Shown in pieces: positions 44,378 to 56,351 of a stretch of 64,000 nucleotides of DNA. Origin of the DNA: Acephala macrosclerotiorum (lineage: Eukaryota; Ascomycota; Leotiomycetes; Helotiales; Mollisiaceae); contig MU119223.1 of assembly GCA_014904845.1 (NCBI GenBank), forward strand, positions 310,001-374,000, given 5' to 3'. The translations under genes and the position numbers were made by a program. The notes below the pieces were generated by a model. That model was not told where the DNA came from. It saw only the letters and a list, made by a program, of their open reading frames with translations, and ran no database searches. Positions within the stretch are counted from its first letter, which is position 1. Every line of letters starts with the position of its first letter.

Positions 44378-47300
44378 ATGGCTCCAGGGAAGAAGAAAAA
44401 GAAGCCAGCCTCGAATCCTGCGAGAGGATTTGCGACTACTTCTATCGCCTCGAAGCCAAAGGCTGAAATTGCTGGACCCGAGCAGCTACCAACGCCTTCG
44501 AAAGAGCCACAAGAAGCTCTCGACACTAACCAAAAAGGCCCCACCGCAACGTCTCTTTCTGAAAAAGAAAGCTCTAAAACTATAGGGGAAGAGATATCTG
44601 CTGAAGAATTTGAAAAGCAACTGGAAGACTCAGAGCTTCAAATTCTCGTCGAAAAGCATGCCGCAAATTCCAAAAGAGAGGCCCTTCGCCAGAAAACCAG
44701 ACTCGAAACCGATCGCCGAGTACTGAGGGGACAGGCAGACAACCTGATCACAAGAAGATGGCTTCCTCCAGAGCTCATGGAAGAGATACTAGATCTTGTG
44801 AAGGCGGAGGGGCGCTTTGCGGGACAGGCGAATGATAGTGCCAGTACAGGAAAACAAGCATCAGAGGAAGAGCTGACCGTTCGTCTCTGGACTTTACAAC
44901 AAGCTCTAGTTGGGTCGGGTTTCAGGGAAGATAAGGTCATCATGGCTTTAAGTTATGTTCTTGACATCTCAGACAAGATCACTATAGGAAACAAAGATGC
45001 GATCTGGGGCATGGCGGAATCCTTAGATTGGCTTGCCCGAGAATGTTCACGGGAAGAGCTTCCAGATTACGAAAGTTGGCAGAGAAAGGGAGCCGGTTTG
45101 CCAAAGCCTCAGACAGGTCAGGTTCGTGATTTTATAAGATGTTCGTATTCTGACAGTACGTTTCTAGAAACCCCTATGGATAGCCCCATTCCATCTGGAG
45201 CGACGACTCCTCGAGCAGAGCCAGATACCAGACATTTAGGAATTGCCACTCCACGCGGTCAGCCATCACAGCAGGAGAGACAAAGATCTCCTGCGAAGAA
45301 AGTTGTCCCTATTGATGATGATAGCGACATCGATCCAGATGATCTCCTGTCGGTGTATCTAGAGTGCAAAACTAGGTTATTTGAGATGGAAGGGCCAGGA
45401 TCTAAATCAGCTACGAACGGATCCCACGCTCGGTCAAAATCCACACCCTCGAAAACAAAAAGCAGTGCTGACCCGGCAAGGGACAAATTACTAAGGAAAA
45501 TCAAAAGGATTCAAGATGATATTCTGTTTGACCAATATCTTGCAAATCAACAGTGGGAAGCTAAACGAATAGTTCTTGAAAGAGATGCTGCTCGTCGCCG
45601 CGCTATTGAGGCTACCCAGAATGCCAGCGATGAGTCCCAAACCTTGAATGATTCGGATGACGAGGTTAGCAAGGAGGCCGCTAGGATAGGAGCCGAGCTA
45701 CTAGAAAGCAATGAGAGCGACGACGAAGCGGTTCTGGCAGACTTGTTTGCAAGTTTGCCAGTGAACGAAATTGACCCTCTTACTGGAAAGAGCGTCACGG
45801 TGGTCAATGGAAGCAATGGTGTCAAAGTCACGATACGAGATTTTGGCAAATGGACTGGTGTAAACCCGACGAGAGTGCTGGAAGAAACCTGTCGAGCTAG
45901 GTGTGCCTGCTCTGTTATTTCCCCACTTTCCTCTCATGCTAATATTTCATCAGGGACTCCTCCGTAAGGATCCAAATGTCCTTGATCTCTGGCTCGACTT
46001 ATTCTAATCGCCACTCTCTCAAAATTTCATGGTCCAAGACGCAGGATCTCCAGCCATCAGAATTACCACCTGGAATCGAGTATAGCTCTACAGCAAAATC
46101 TCAGACGTTTTCTATGTCTTCTATATCTACGCCCGAACCCAAACAATCCGAAGCATTCGTCGCAACTACCGCACTATTTCTCCTTTTTAGCTCCTCGGGT
46201 AAAGAAGATAAGGTATTCCTACGCTTGCCAGCCGTATGGAGAGATTTATGGACTGAATTTGCGGAATCTAAAAAGGAGAAAGCAGATGAGGCTGATCGTT
46301 GCGTTATACGTACTTTCCGCGACATGGTCCGTGAAAAGAGAGACCGTGAGTTGGAGGATGGCGTCTTGATTCAAGGCGCCTTCAGAAATCGCAATGGTGC
46401 TCGCCCTCTCGATAACAGTGATGAATCCGGCACAGACAAGGCGAATAAGCTATCTTTCTCACCCGACGCTTATCAAAAGATTTGGTTTGACAAGTGCAGC
46501 ACGGCCGCTTTTCAATTGATGCTGGTAGGTTCACCGTTCATCGTTTGCCACCAAGTACTAATGCATCTTTAGCAATCAAGGAGTCAACTTCCAATGTGGC
46601 ATTTCAAGGACCATGTACTAACCTCTATCGATAAACATCAAGTCGTGATCATTTGTGGAGAGACTGGATGGTAAGTGCCTAGATATGATTCATATTTCAC
46701 AATCTAATGATTTGATTTAGCGGAAAGAGTACCCAAGTCCCTTCGTTTATCTTGGAACACGAACTCTCCCGAGGCAAGGCTTGCAAGATATACTGTACAG
46801 AGCCCAGACGTATCTCTGCTATTTCTCTTGCTCGACGTGTTAGTGAGGAGCTTGGCGAGCGAAAGAACGACCTCGGAACCCCAAGATCCCTGGTTGGCTA
46901 TGCCATTCGACTCGAATCCAATACCTCCAAGGAGAGTAGACTCATCTATGCTACAATAGGTATCGTTATGCGAATGCTTGAGGGCTCAAATGATCTCCGG
47001 GACATTACCCATATTGTTCTTGATGAGGTCCACGAGAGAACGATTGACAGCGATTTCCTTTTGATTGTCCTCCGCAAGCTTATGGCTAGACGACCAGACC
47101 TAAAAGTTATTCTTATGTCTGCAACAGTTGATGCTGAGCGCTTTTCTAAATACTTGGATGGTGCTCCAGTGCTGACTGTCCCTGGTCGAACGTTCCCGGT
47201 CGAGGTCAAATATCTTGAGGATGCTGTCGAGCTCACCGGGTATAATCTTGACAACAGTCAACACGAGAAGTTTCAAGATCTCGATGACGATGATCTTGAA

Positions 47301-49386
47301 ATTACCGAATCTGGTCTTTCCGACGCAAAAAAGGCAGAGAATACAAAAGCCTTACGAGGTTACAGTGCCAAGACTCGGAATACAATCGCTCAGATCGACG
47401 AGTACCGGATCGAGTTTGAATTAGTGACTCAACTCCTTACCAAGATTGCCACTGATTCCACTTTGGAGAGGTACAGCAAAGCAATTTTGGTGTTCTTGCC
47501 AGGTATTGGAGAGATTCGACAGCTTAACGATATGCTTGTCGGTCATCCAGTCTTCTCGTCCAGTTGGTTTGTTTATCCTCTGCATTCAACAATTGCAAGT
47601 GAGGATCAGGAGGCTGCTTTTTTGGTCCCTCCACCTGGGACGAGGAAGATTGTCCTTGCCACTAATATTGCCGAGACTGGTATCACTATTCCAGATGTGA
47701 CTTGTGTTGTGGATACGGGAAAGCACAGAGAAATGAGGTAACCACGCCATTCAGTTGCCCTTGAAAGTATCATACTTATACCATTTCAGATTCGATGAGA
47801 GAAGGCAGTTGTCGAGGCTTTTGGAAACCTTCATCAGCAAAGCCAATGCAAAACAACGTAGAGGCAGAGCTGGAAGAGTCCAGGAGGGCTTGTGCTTCCA
47901 TCTCTTTACGAAATACAGACATGACGAACTTGTGAGTCCACGACTCGTCCCTTCAACGACCGCCACATCCTTTTCACAAAACACAACTACTGACAATTAT
48001 TAGATGCCTAGCCAACAAACACCCGAGCTCCTTCGTTTGTCTTTGCAGGACTTGGCTATCCGGGTAAAGATCTGCAAGCTCGGCGGCATCGAAGAGACTC
48101 TCAGTCAAGCACTAGATCCGCCTTCAGCCAAGAATATACGTCGGGCTGTCGATGCTCTCATAGACGTTAGAGCATTAACCCCTGGTGAAGATCTGACGCC
48201 TTTGGGGATTCAACTGGCCAGATTGCCATTGGACGTTTTCCTGGGCAAACTTGTACTTTTAGGGTGCATCTTCAAATGCTTGGATGCTGCTGTCACCATC
48301 GCTGCCATCCTGTCTTCGAAGTCTCCGTTCTCGGCGCCATTTGGCGCTAGAGCACAAGCAGATACAGTGCGTCTAGCTTTCCGCAGAGGTCAGTGCTAGT
48401 TCCTTTTCTGGTCTCTTCGATTCTACTAAACGCAGTAACTTCTGGTCTAAGGAAGATCTGCAGAAACATAGACTTTTCGCTAACCTAATATAGGTGACTC
48501 GGATCTATTAACTGTGTACAATGCGTACCTAGCTTGGAGGAGAGTTTGTATCACACAAGGCTCGGAATATCAATTCTGTAGGAAGAACTTTCTGAGTCAG
48601 CAGACCTTGTCTAGTATTGAGGAGCTGAAAGGACAACTTGTATTGTGCCTTGTGGATTCTGGCTTTCTCCCTCTCACGGAGGCCGAAAGCATTTCACTGA
48701 ATAGGTAAGAAGCTCCGCCTCAAGGTCATACATCCACTAACAAATTGCTTTCAGGTCACGATATTCTAGCAGACGGCGGCAATTTTTCGATATTCCTCAA
48801 CGAGCTAATGCCAATAGCGACAACGATATCATCACAAGTTCTGTCATTGCATGGAGTTTCTACCCAAAGTTGCTGGTCCGAGATGGCAAAGGCTTCCGAA
48901 ATGTCGCCAACAATCAATCAATCAGCTTGCATCCCTCATCAGTAAATAAGGGTCATTATGAGCTGAAGTGGCTCTCGTTTTACCATATCATGCAAGCAAA
49001 ACAGTAAGCACACAAATGGTCTCTCAACACTATTAGCTAACATTGATCAGATTCTACAATGCACACGAAACAACGGCTGCAGAGGAATTCGCTATCACTC
49101 TTCTATGTGGAGATGTTCGTTGCGATGTAAGCTTCTTCACCATTCATAGTCGCCATAAGCTAACATCTAGCAGATGTATGCCGGAGTGTTCATCATCGAC
49201 GGCAATCGTGCTCGCTTCGCCGTCTCAGACTGGAAAACCATGCTCGTGATCAAGACACTCCGAGCCAGATTACGAGACATCATGACACGATCTTTCAAGA
49301 CTCCTGGAAAACCCCTCACGACACAGCAGCAGAAATGGATGGATGTTTGGCAGAAAGTTTTCTCTCAGGAGTTCAAGGATAAATGA
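44378..49386 (+). CDS. DEAH-box RNA helicase, DHX29-like
   Basis: This is a ten-exon gene (44378-45900, 45954-46524, 46573-46670, 46721-47737, 47790-47931, 48004-48388, 48494-48704, 48755-49003, 49051-49126, 49174-49386) encoding 1,494 residues. The Lys-rich start MAPGKKKKK and long charged N-terminal half precede the helicase core. Core motifs are GETGCGKST (I, about residue 730, split by an intron), TEPRRISA (Ia), DEVHER (II), LMSATVDA (III), [14 protein letters not shown] (V) and QRRGRAGR (VI). Winged-helix/ratchet, HA2 and OB-fold regions follow. The large N-terminal extension and DEVH box fit the DHX29/DHX57 group, which promotes scanning on structured mRNAs with the 40S subunit. Assignment within DExH proteins is moderate; the helicase call is firm. 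Confidence 0.93.
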
Positions 49387-50175
49387 ATGCATGAATGAAT
49401 GAAGGGCGGATGGACACACCTAAGGCTAGAGTGCATAGACCTGGCGTTTTGTTTTTGGCAAAAATAAAAGACGTGGCACGGAGAGTGACCGTCTAAGCAT
49501 ATCGAAAACTGAGGTTCTTTGGGTGGTAGGAACGAATGGATCAAGAGTCGCGGGTCGATGTACAGTACTTATCCTCGTGGAGCGATGAGCAATGCAAATC
49601 CTCCTGTCCATACACTTGCATGTTCTTGAGAGACTTCTTTAATGCCACAACCTCACACCTAGTGCGCAGACTAATTTGGATCCTGCATGACACTGATTCC
49701 CAGGCCCGACATTGTTGCGACTACTAGGATCCTTCGGGTTGTGCCACTCCAGCATATCCCTCCCCCTTTACTAAAACGGTATCTCGGGCTTGGCAATTCA
49801 CAATTTCCGGGCTTCACTTAATTCACTTCACTTCACTTAACGATCTGTCACTCCCATTCTCGGTCGAGGGTTCGTTATGCTGCATTTTCCCCCTCGCGGC
49901 TTTAAGTCTTTGATTATGAGTTCTTCGATATTAATTCTAGTGAGCTTGACCAGGTTTCGCTGCTTCGAGCGCATTCAGTACACTCTGCATTTTGCTGAAA
50001 TTCCGATTGCGGAGATGTCACCTAGGAGTGCACAATGAGCATTTAGTTCTATAATTATGTCTTTAATTTCTAGGGTATCTCTAACATCACATCATACAAT
50101 ACTCCCCTCCAATTTTTGTATCCTTTTGCCGCCCCCATTGAAAGCTCGCCAACCTCCTGTCTCGCTCACCTCTAC
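49387..50175. other. Intergenic DNA between convergent genes
   Basis: This is about 790 bp with no supported gene. It includes a short tandem stretch (CACTTAATTCACTTCACTTC, at about 49816-49835). It holds the 3' UTRs of the helicase (+) and the 772-residue protein gene (-). Confidence 0.45.
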
Positions 50176-52612
50176 CTACTCCAATCTGCTCTGAACCTTT
50201 CTCTGTCCTGGGAACGCCGACATGACCATGCCTCGTAAGTTACCTCCCGCCGGACCTCTAACTACAACATGCCCATCTTCCTCAGCAACAGTGTATCCCG
50301 GAGGTGACGAAGGACCGAAGAATAGTTGTTGGATTGTCTGAATGGCTCTGGCTCGCTTATCCTGTTGCGGGAAAGGAAGTCGGATCACTTCTTGCACGGC
50401 TCTTGCTGGTGTTGGTGCTTGGAAGACACGAACTGGGCTGCGTGTTAGGGAACGAGAATCGTAGCCGTTTCCTTGATGATATTGGCGTGGTTGGCTAAAT
50501 TGAGGAGCTGTGGAATCTACCATTACTCGACCCGCAAACGCACGAGCAGCTGAGTTGATTGTAGTGTTGTCTATTGCAGTTCCTGATCGGTGTTGGGCCT
50601 GCTGGTTCGGAGCGAGCATAGAGCGTGTGGGAGATGCGTTAGATTGACCAGTGAATGAGCGGAAGTGATGGCCGGTAGCACCTTGCGTTTTGGTCGGGCC
50701 TCTGCCGTGTCGTTGTTGTTGATGGAAGGGGTGGGAGTCATGAGTAGTGCCCCCAGAGTAAGAGCTTTGGCCTTGTCCTGAGAACGAACCAGAATTTCCT
50801 TGGCCTCTTGGCTTTGGAGAGCCATTATTTTGTTGTTGCTGGGCAGGAGGAACTGAGCCGGTATGAACGTTTAGACTATATGTGGATAAATCCTTTCCCT
50901 GATTTGAAGAAGACACAGAGTGACCTTGGCTAACAGTAGATCTCTTCGCCGGTGGCGAACCATCTCCTGGGCGTGGTGTGTATTTAGATGGTACCATTAC
51001 CTTATCTGGACGCTTGGGAAGAGAGGAGTGGGGCTTGAGAGGGGACTGATCATAGAACTTCTTTGGCGTGACAGGAGCCGGGGCAGGAACCTTCTTTGTC
51101 TTGCGAGCCAGTGTTGAGGGCCGATAGTACGTGTCGTCGATAAGTGAGGAGAACTCAACATTCGAAATATAAGGAACCCGACTGCTTGAGTAGTCGAATA
51201 ATTGGTCTTGAAATCCTGGCGCAACAGCCTCGAGGTAGTCTGGTCTGTCGCCCAAGAAGTCTGGATCGGGACGTTGTCCGTATTTAGCAAGCTCCGGGAA
51301 GAGATCTTCGTCAAGTCCTGCGTCAAGCTCATACTGGCGTACAAGGTTCCTCTCGTATTCAGTGGTAGCGATCGGGAGGTAGATGCATCGTAGTGGAGCA
51401 TCTGGAATCTCTGCGTTAGGATGTGGAGGTGGAAGATCGTAGACGTCGTAGGGGTCCATCTCATGAGTATTACTGACTTCAAAGACAGAATCCACGGCCG
51501 CATTGGCCAGCTCGATATCGTCCTCCGATCTGAGCTCTTCCGCCTGCTTCTCGTTTCTGCCGCTCTTCTCATAATCATTTCCAACCTCAGGAGTGGATCC
51601 TGGAATCTCGACAGCAACCTCCTCCATCTGCTCCTCATCGTCGCCACTCTCCTCATGACCATCGCCAGCCTCAGAAGCAGATTCTGGAACCTCGAACGGG
51701 ACCTCTATCGTACCCTCCAATCCATGACCTTCCATCTGCTCCAAGTTGTCTCCGTCCAGCTCGTGGCCATCGTTGACCTTAGGGCCAAGTCCCAGAACCT
51801 CCTTCGAGTATTGCACCTTCCTATCCAACTCAACTGTCTTTTCCTCGATCTCAGCCAGCACTTGATCCGGGATATTCGCAACGTTACAGCCAAACCGTTG
51901 GAATATTCTCTCCTGCTCGAGAAAGTTTTGCTCAATCTCATTCACAGTCTCCTCAAGCATGCTAGTCTTTAGCTCCGCCACGCCAAGGGTTTCTCCCTCA
52001 AACATCCAATCAGGAAGCTTGAGATTGGACCATTCCAAACTCGCGAACTCCATCAATTGCATCTGTAGTAGCTCTGGGTTGATATACACCTCGCCTCCCA
52101 TGTGTAATTGCTTTGGATTGATACACTCCCCATCGTTGTACAATGGCCAGGTATTCTCTTGAATTCTTGCTTGTTCGCGGGAGAGGATGAAATCTATCTC
52201 GGTCCATGGCTTCTTGTTCTTCGAGGTCGATCTACTGGATGTGTTTGGTAGCTCTCCATCACCTCGAGCGCGATCTCGGAGCGAGTTCATCGGCTTTGCC
52301 TTCTTCAATACCGACTTGAGAGTGTTGCTTTGTTGATTTGCACATCTTTGCGCGTCCTCCAACGCCTTGGCCGCAGTAGCGGCTTTTTGTTGTCTTGTCT
52401 CAGGCATTTTGGATGTTGATCTAAGATCATTGTGGGAAAGCTGTGAGAAATAAAATGATTAGAGAGTTCTTAGTGTCGTTTGAATATACGGGGGCGTGGA
52501 GAATTGACTGGGGCGTTGAGGACTGACGGGGGTAGTGGAATGGCGTAGCAACACTTACCAAGCTCGAGACTACTTTACGGACATAATCGTCCTGGTACCG
52601 TTGGTCTGCCAT
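50176..52612 (-). CDS. Uncharacterised 772-residue disordered protein with acidic repeats
   Basis: The two-exon model (52612-52559, 52440-50176) adds an upstream exon, MADQRYQDDYVRKVVSSL, that splices in frame through a 118-nt intron to LSHNDLRSTSK and the ATG at 52407 (MPETRQQKAA). The N-terminal third is helical and charged, with Trp-containing segments (LEWSNLKLPDWMFEGE) and a coiled-coil-like stretch. About residues 240-330 carry three degenerate acidic repeats of the type GHExxGDxEQMEE. A Pro/Tyr-rich segment (DPYDVYDLPPPHPN) follows. The C-terminal half is Gln/Ser/Gly-rich and disordered, ending in a conserved-looking tail (IQQLFFGPSSPPGYTV, then EDGHVVVRGPAGG). No catalytic domain is seen. 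I do not recognise the family; a scaffold or nuclear role would be speculation. Confidence 0.72.
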
Positions 52613-53582
52613 TCGATTGATTGACAAGCTTTTTCTTTGTCAGATGGGTGCTTTGAGTTGAGGTGCCGGGTTGGGGGTGCTTGAAGTTGAGGAGGGGAAA
52701 TCGGCTGATTTGGAGAACGGACTTGAAAGTTCTGGTATTGGGATCGGAAATTCTCACACATTCACTTTCAATTCCAGAATTTCGGCCCATGATTCTTCCG
52801 GGTCAACTTCGAGGCAAAATTTACAAGGGGTTAAGCATACGTCGTTTTTTGAAGCATCTGGTTCTTGAAGTCTCCATCATTATCTGCAACGACCACCACT
52901 CCATTGGCATCTAATCTCACAAGGTTGGACGAAAGAATGATACACTGCACTTTATAGGACCTGAAGTATACTTGCCAATCCGTGCACATTATCATGATCT
53001 ATCTTGCTGATTTTGAGGCGGTGGCAGACTCTTTTTGGTCACTGGTGCTCCAATCTCGAAGCGAGTCGAAAAGGGGGCGTGCTAGCCAAGTCATAGCCAA
53101 GCAATCACGTTTCGTCTGCATTTTATCTTCCAAACGAACAATTTCATTCCAATACCACGTAAAGCACGTTTATGATATTATTATAAGACATCACAGACAA
53201 ACAAAGGCTGCATATCACGACGGTTGAACATAGTTACGGTGTGGTGATGTGTGGTAACGACTAACTTCTTTGGAGATCTGTTTCTGTCAAGGTTGAACCT
53301 GGAAGACTGTGAACACCAAAAGATAAAAATAAGAAAGTTTACAATCAACTTATAAATGTATTCGTTTTTTATTATGAAGAGGCAACATATCTAGAAGTGA
53401 GCTGCTGATTCGGGGCCCAACTAGCAGCTAATGACTACAATTGATGCCCGTACTCGATGGATCCTTCGCTGAAACCAAGCAGCATTTCCGTCTCTAGCAA
53501 CTCTCCGCTACATGCTCTGATGAGTCATTGTGCCATGCCTCCCCATCGTCGCGTTATGAATGTTTCCATGATCCATCAATAG
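52613..53582. other. Intergenic DNA
   Basis: This is about 970 bp without a supported gene, containing the promoter of the 772-residue protein gene (-). The part from 53250 to 53420 is AT-rich with T runs. Short frames lack recognisable features. Confidence 0.45.
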
Positions 53583-53977
53583 TTATCTCCTATTCTCCTC
53601 CCTATCTGTACCAGTATCATATCGGTATGGCATTGCTGACTTTTCCACTGAATTCGACTGGCGCACCTAGCATCCTACTATTCTTGTTAGTGCCCATAAA
53701 ATCCATGGAACATGCTGTTGTGATTTTGTTAAAGGGGTCATGACTAACTTTTTTCCTCTTTCTGTTGCGCAGCAGCCACAGAACAACGATGCCGGCCAGC
53801 AGACAACCTAAACCAGTCAATTGATATCAAAAGGAAAATGTCATGCTGAATACATACAGCTAGGGCAATGGCGACACCGAACCCGAGGGTTGGGCCCACA
53901 CCTTTACAATGGCATGGGTTTTGATCAGTACCGCATTGAAAGCAAACCCAGGGAATACCGATTGGAAGACCAGCCAT
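53583..53977 (-). CDS. Tiny single-pass membrane protein with Cys-rich N-terminus
   Basis: This three-exon model (53977-53854, 53807-53749, 53666-53583) encodes 88 residues. The N-terminus is Cys-rich (GIPWVCFQCGTDQNPCHCKG). Splicing of a 46-nt intron (GTATTC donor, TTTAG acceptor) joins two half-helices into one strong membrane segment, LGFGVAIALAVCCLLAGIVV, continued by LWLLRNRKRKK, a basic stop-transfer sequence. The tail after the second intron (GTTAGT donor, ACTAAC branch, GCTAG acceptor) is polar: RQSNSVEKSAMPYRYD. The model keeps frame at each junction, and positive charges after the helix support a type I-like orientation. An alternative reading without the second intron ends at 53617. 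No family name is known to me. Confidence 0.5.
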
Positions 53978-54783
53978 ATTGGTCGAGGATAGTGGGACTG
54001 ATGACAGAGAATGAAGCTAATGACAACTTTATGGTTGATTTTGGCAGCGGGCCAAGGTTGAAGATATTTTGGGGGAAAGCTTGGGGTCTTATGAAGTAGT
54101 TACTACCACTAGTTCTATGCCCATCACTGCTTGCCGTGACGCAATTCATGAAACGACAGACAAGAGCCAGTCTTAGCTCCCTATATTAATGCCATTAGTG
54201 CAGGCCTAAGGAGACTGTCAAACTCTTTCCTAATATCGAATCTTGGCAGCAAGTTCTGAGTTTTTGATAAGCATATCTTGAGGCTACAAAAGGAGGAAGA
54301 TACTTCAGCCTCAATCCATAGAAATAATGAGGCTCTTTTGAGACAAACAGACGAACCAGTGAAGAGACAAATCAAATTATGCAGCCAAGCGTGAAATCCG
54401 GGGTTCTTTAGAGAGCGGGAACCATCCTCTTTGGGCGTTCTGTACCACGAAAAGACACATTGATTCAGAGGAAAGGGTTCGGTTCCAGACAGCAAGAACA
54501 AGGGCACAACTTGTCCCTTCCCATCGCAGCCTCGCCCACATCCACAAATATTTAAATCGAAGCAGTCACTCTCCCACGAAAGAGTTTTCTACAATTTCAC
54601 TTTCTCCGGATCACTTCGAGCGTTCATCCTTGAAGGGTGTCACGTGATAGCGCCTAGATCCGAAATTTCCAATTATTGCCAGCAGATTATCGCAATCGAA
54701 CGGACTCAGCGCATCACGACAACACGACGCCCTTTCTCAAGGAGCCCCCGGTGAAAGAGCTGTCACATTTCAAAGCGGCAGTG
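53978..54783. promoter_or_regulatory. Promoter region of the FHL1-like gene with TCACGTGA
   Basis: A palindromic TCACGTGA lies at 54640-54647, about 140 bp upstream of the ATG at 54784. The frame is open from about 54676 but the first ATG is 54784. No other gene is supported in this gap; a minus-strand frame at 54181-54507 has no recognisable content. Confidence 0.5.
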
Positions 54784-56319
54784 ATGACATCACCGCAATC
54801 TGCTGCCCTGGGCATCGCGCCAACACTGGTGACATCGCCGCCGACAGACAACAGTCCATCTGCGAGCAACCCGATCGACCTCACCGCCGAGGCTCAGGCT
54901 GAGGCTCAGGCTGAGGCTGCAGTACCCAGCCCGCAACGAGAACGACCCGAAGAGCCCATCCCGCTACAGGAGAGCCCGCAGATTATAGAGAACAGTGACC
55001 ATGGGGTGCTCGGACAGGATGGAGTGGAAGGACAGGAGCAACGGCAAGGAGCGATGGCTAGTAGCGTAGGAGATGCAGCCATACCGGGTGGTGTGGGCCT
55101 TGACCAAGCTGATGAGATTGACCGTAGCTACGAGCTACTGCGCGAACTCTCTGACAATAACCATCAAATGGTCTACAAGCCTGATCTTTTCAGTGGTTTG
55201 CCTATCCAGAGTTCAGTGGAAATGCAGAATCTGGCTGAGACAATGCTGGCCATGGCTCCGCAACCATACGAAGATTTGGAGCCACATCTAGTCCAGGAGT
55301 CTCAGGTTCAGGCATTTGCGAAGCTTCAATTCGAAGACGGAGCGTTCTTCATGAACACCTATTCATTAGGGATTGGGCGGGATCAGGTTGCTGCCAAAAA
55401 GGCCTTGCGACGGGAGAAACGTTTAGCTGAAGCTGGGAAGTTTGAGCACGATAATACTCACCAACACGAACCAGCCCTCAGCATATCTGGCGGAATTGTT
55501 GTTCATGAAGATGACGATCCGGCTGAGCGCAGATCCAAAAAGAGATCTAAAAAGACTGGGGCCAGTAAGAACTCGCAATCGAGGTCCTCAAACTCCGAGA
55601 AACACAAAGGCAAGAGAAGCTCATCTCTTACTTACAAGCCTGGAGTATATCCATATCAATCTACACGTTTAGGTCCCGACACAGAAGCTGCCCGGATAGA
55701 TCCTGCCTCACTTCGACCGTCTCCACACGATTGCCCTCTCATCGGGATTCACCCAAAGGACGGCGACTGTTTCAAAGCATACAAGGGTATCTCTAGAAAG
55801 CATGTCACGATAAGTTACAACTCTACGAAGTGTTTCTTCGAATTACATGTCCATGGCCGTAACGGATGCTTCATTCAAGACGGCGAGAAGTGGACATTGC
55901 TCGCCGCAGGCACCATTCGCCCTCTCCGTGGCGGGGACAATCTCCAGATCTCTGGAATCCACTTCACATTTCTATTGCCAGTCAATGCAACCGACGATAA
56001 CGGTAGTGAGCACAATCCCGAGCACGACGTAAGCTCAGGGCTCATGGACTCATATTATAAAGATGAAGATGGGGAAGATAAGTACTACCCGACATTCAGG
56101 GATGCGAGAGGTAAGGAGATGAGCACGGACCACTCGCAGGAAATAAGAGCAACCGCGGGAACATTCAGCAGCGACGAGGAGTCTGAGTCTGGTGGGGAAG
56201 TCCCAGTCAATCATCAGCAACGCTCCAGACAACAGAACACGATCAATCGGTATAAGCAACGAGATGAAGAAGAGGAGGAAGATGATGATGGCTTCGACGA
56301 TGACGAAGAACAGATCGAT

Positions 56320-56351
<32 letters not shown>

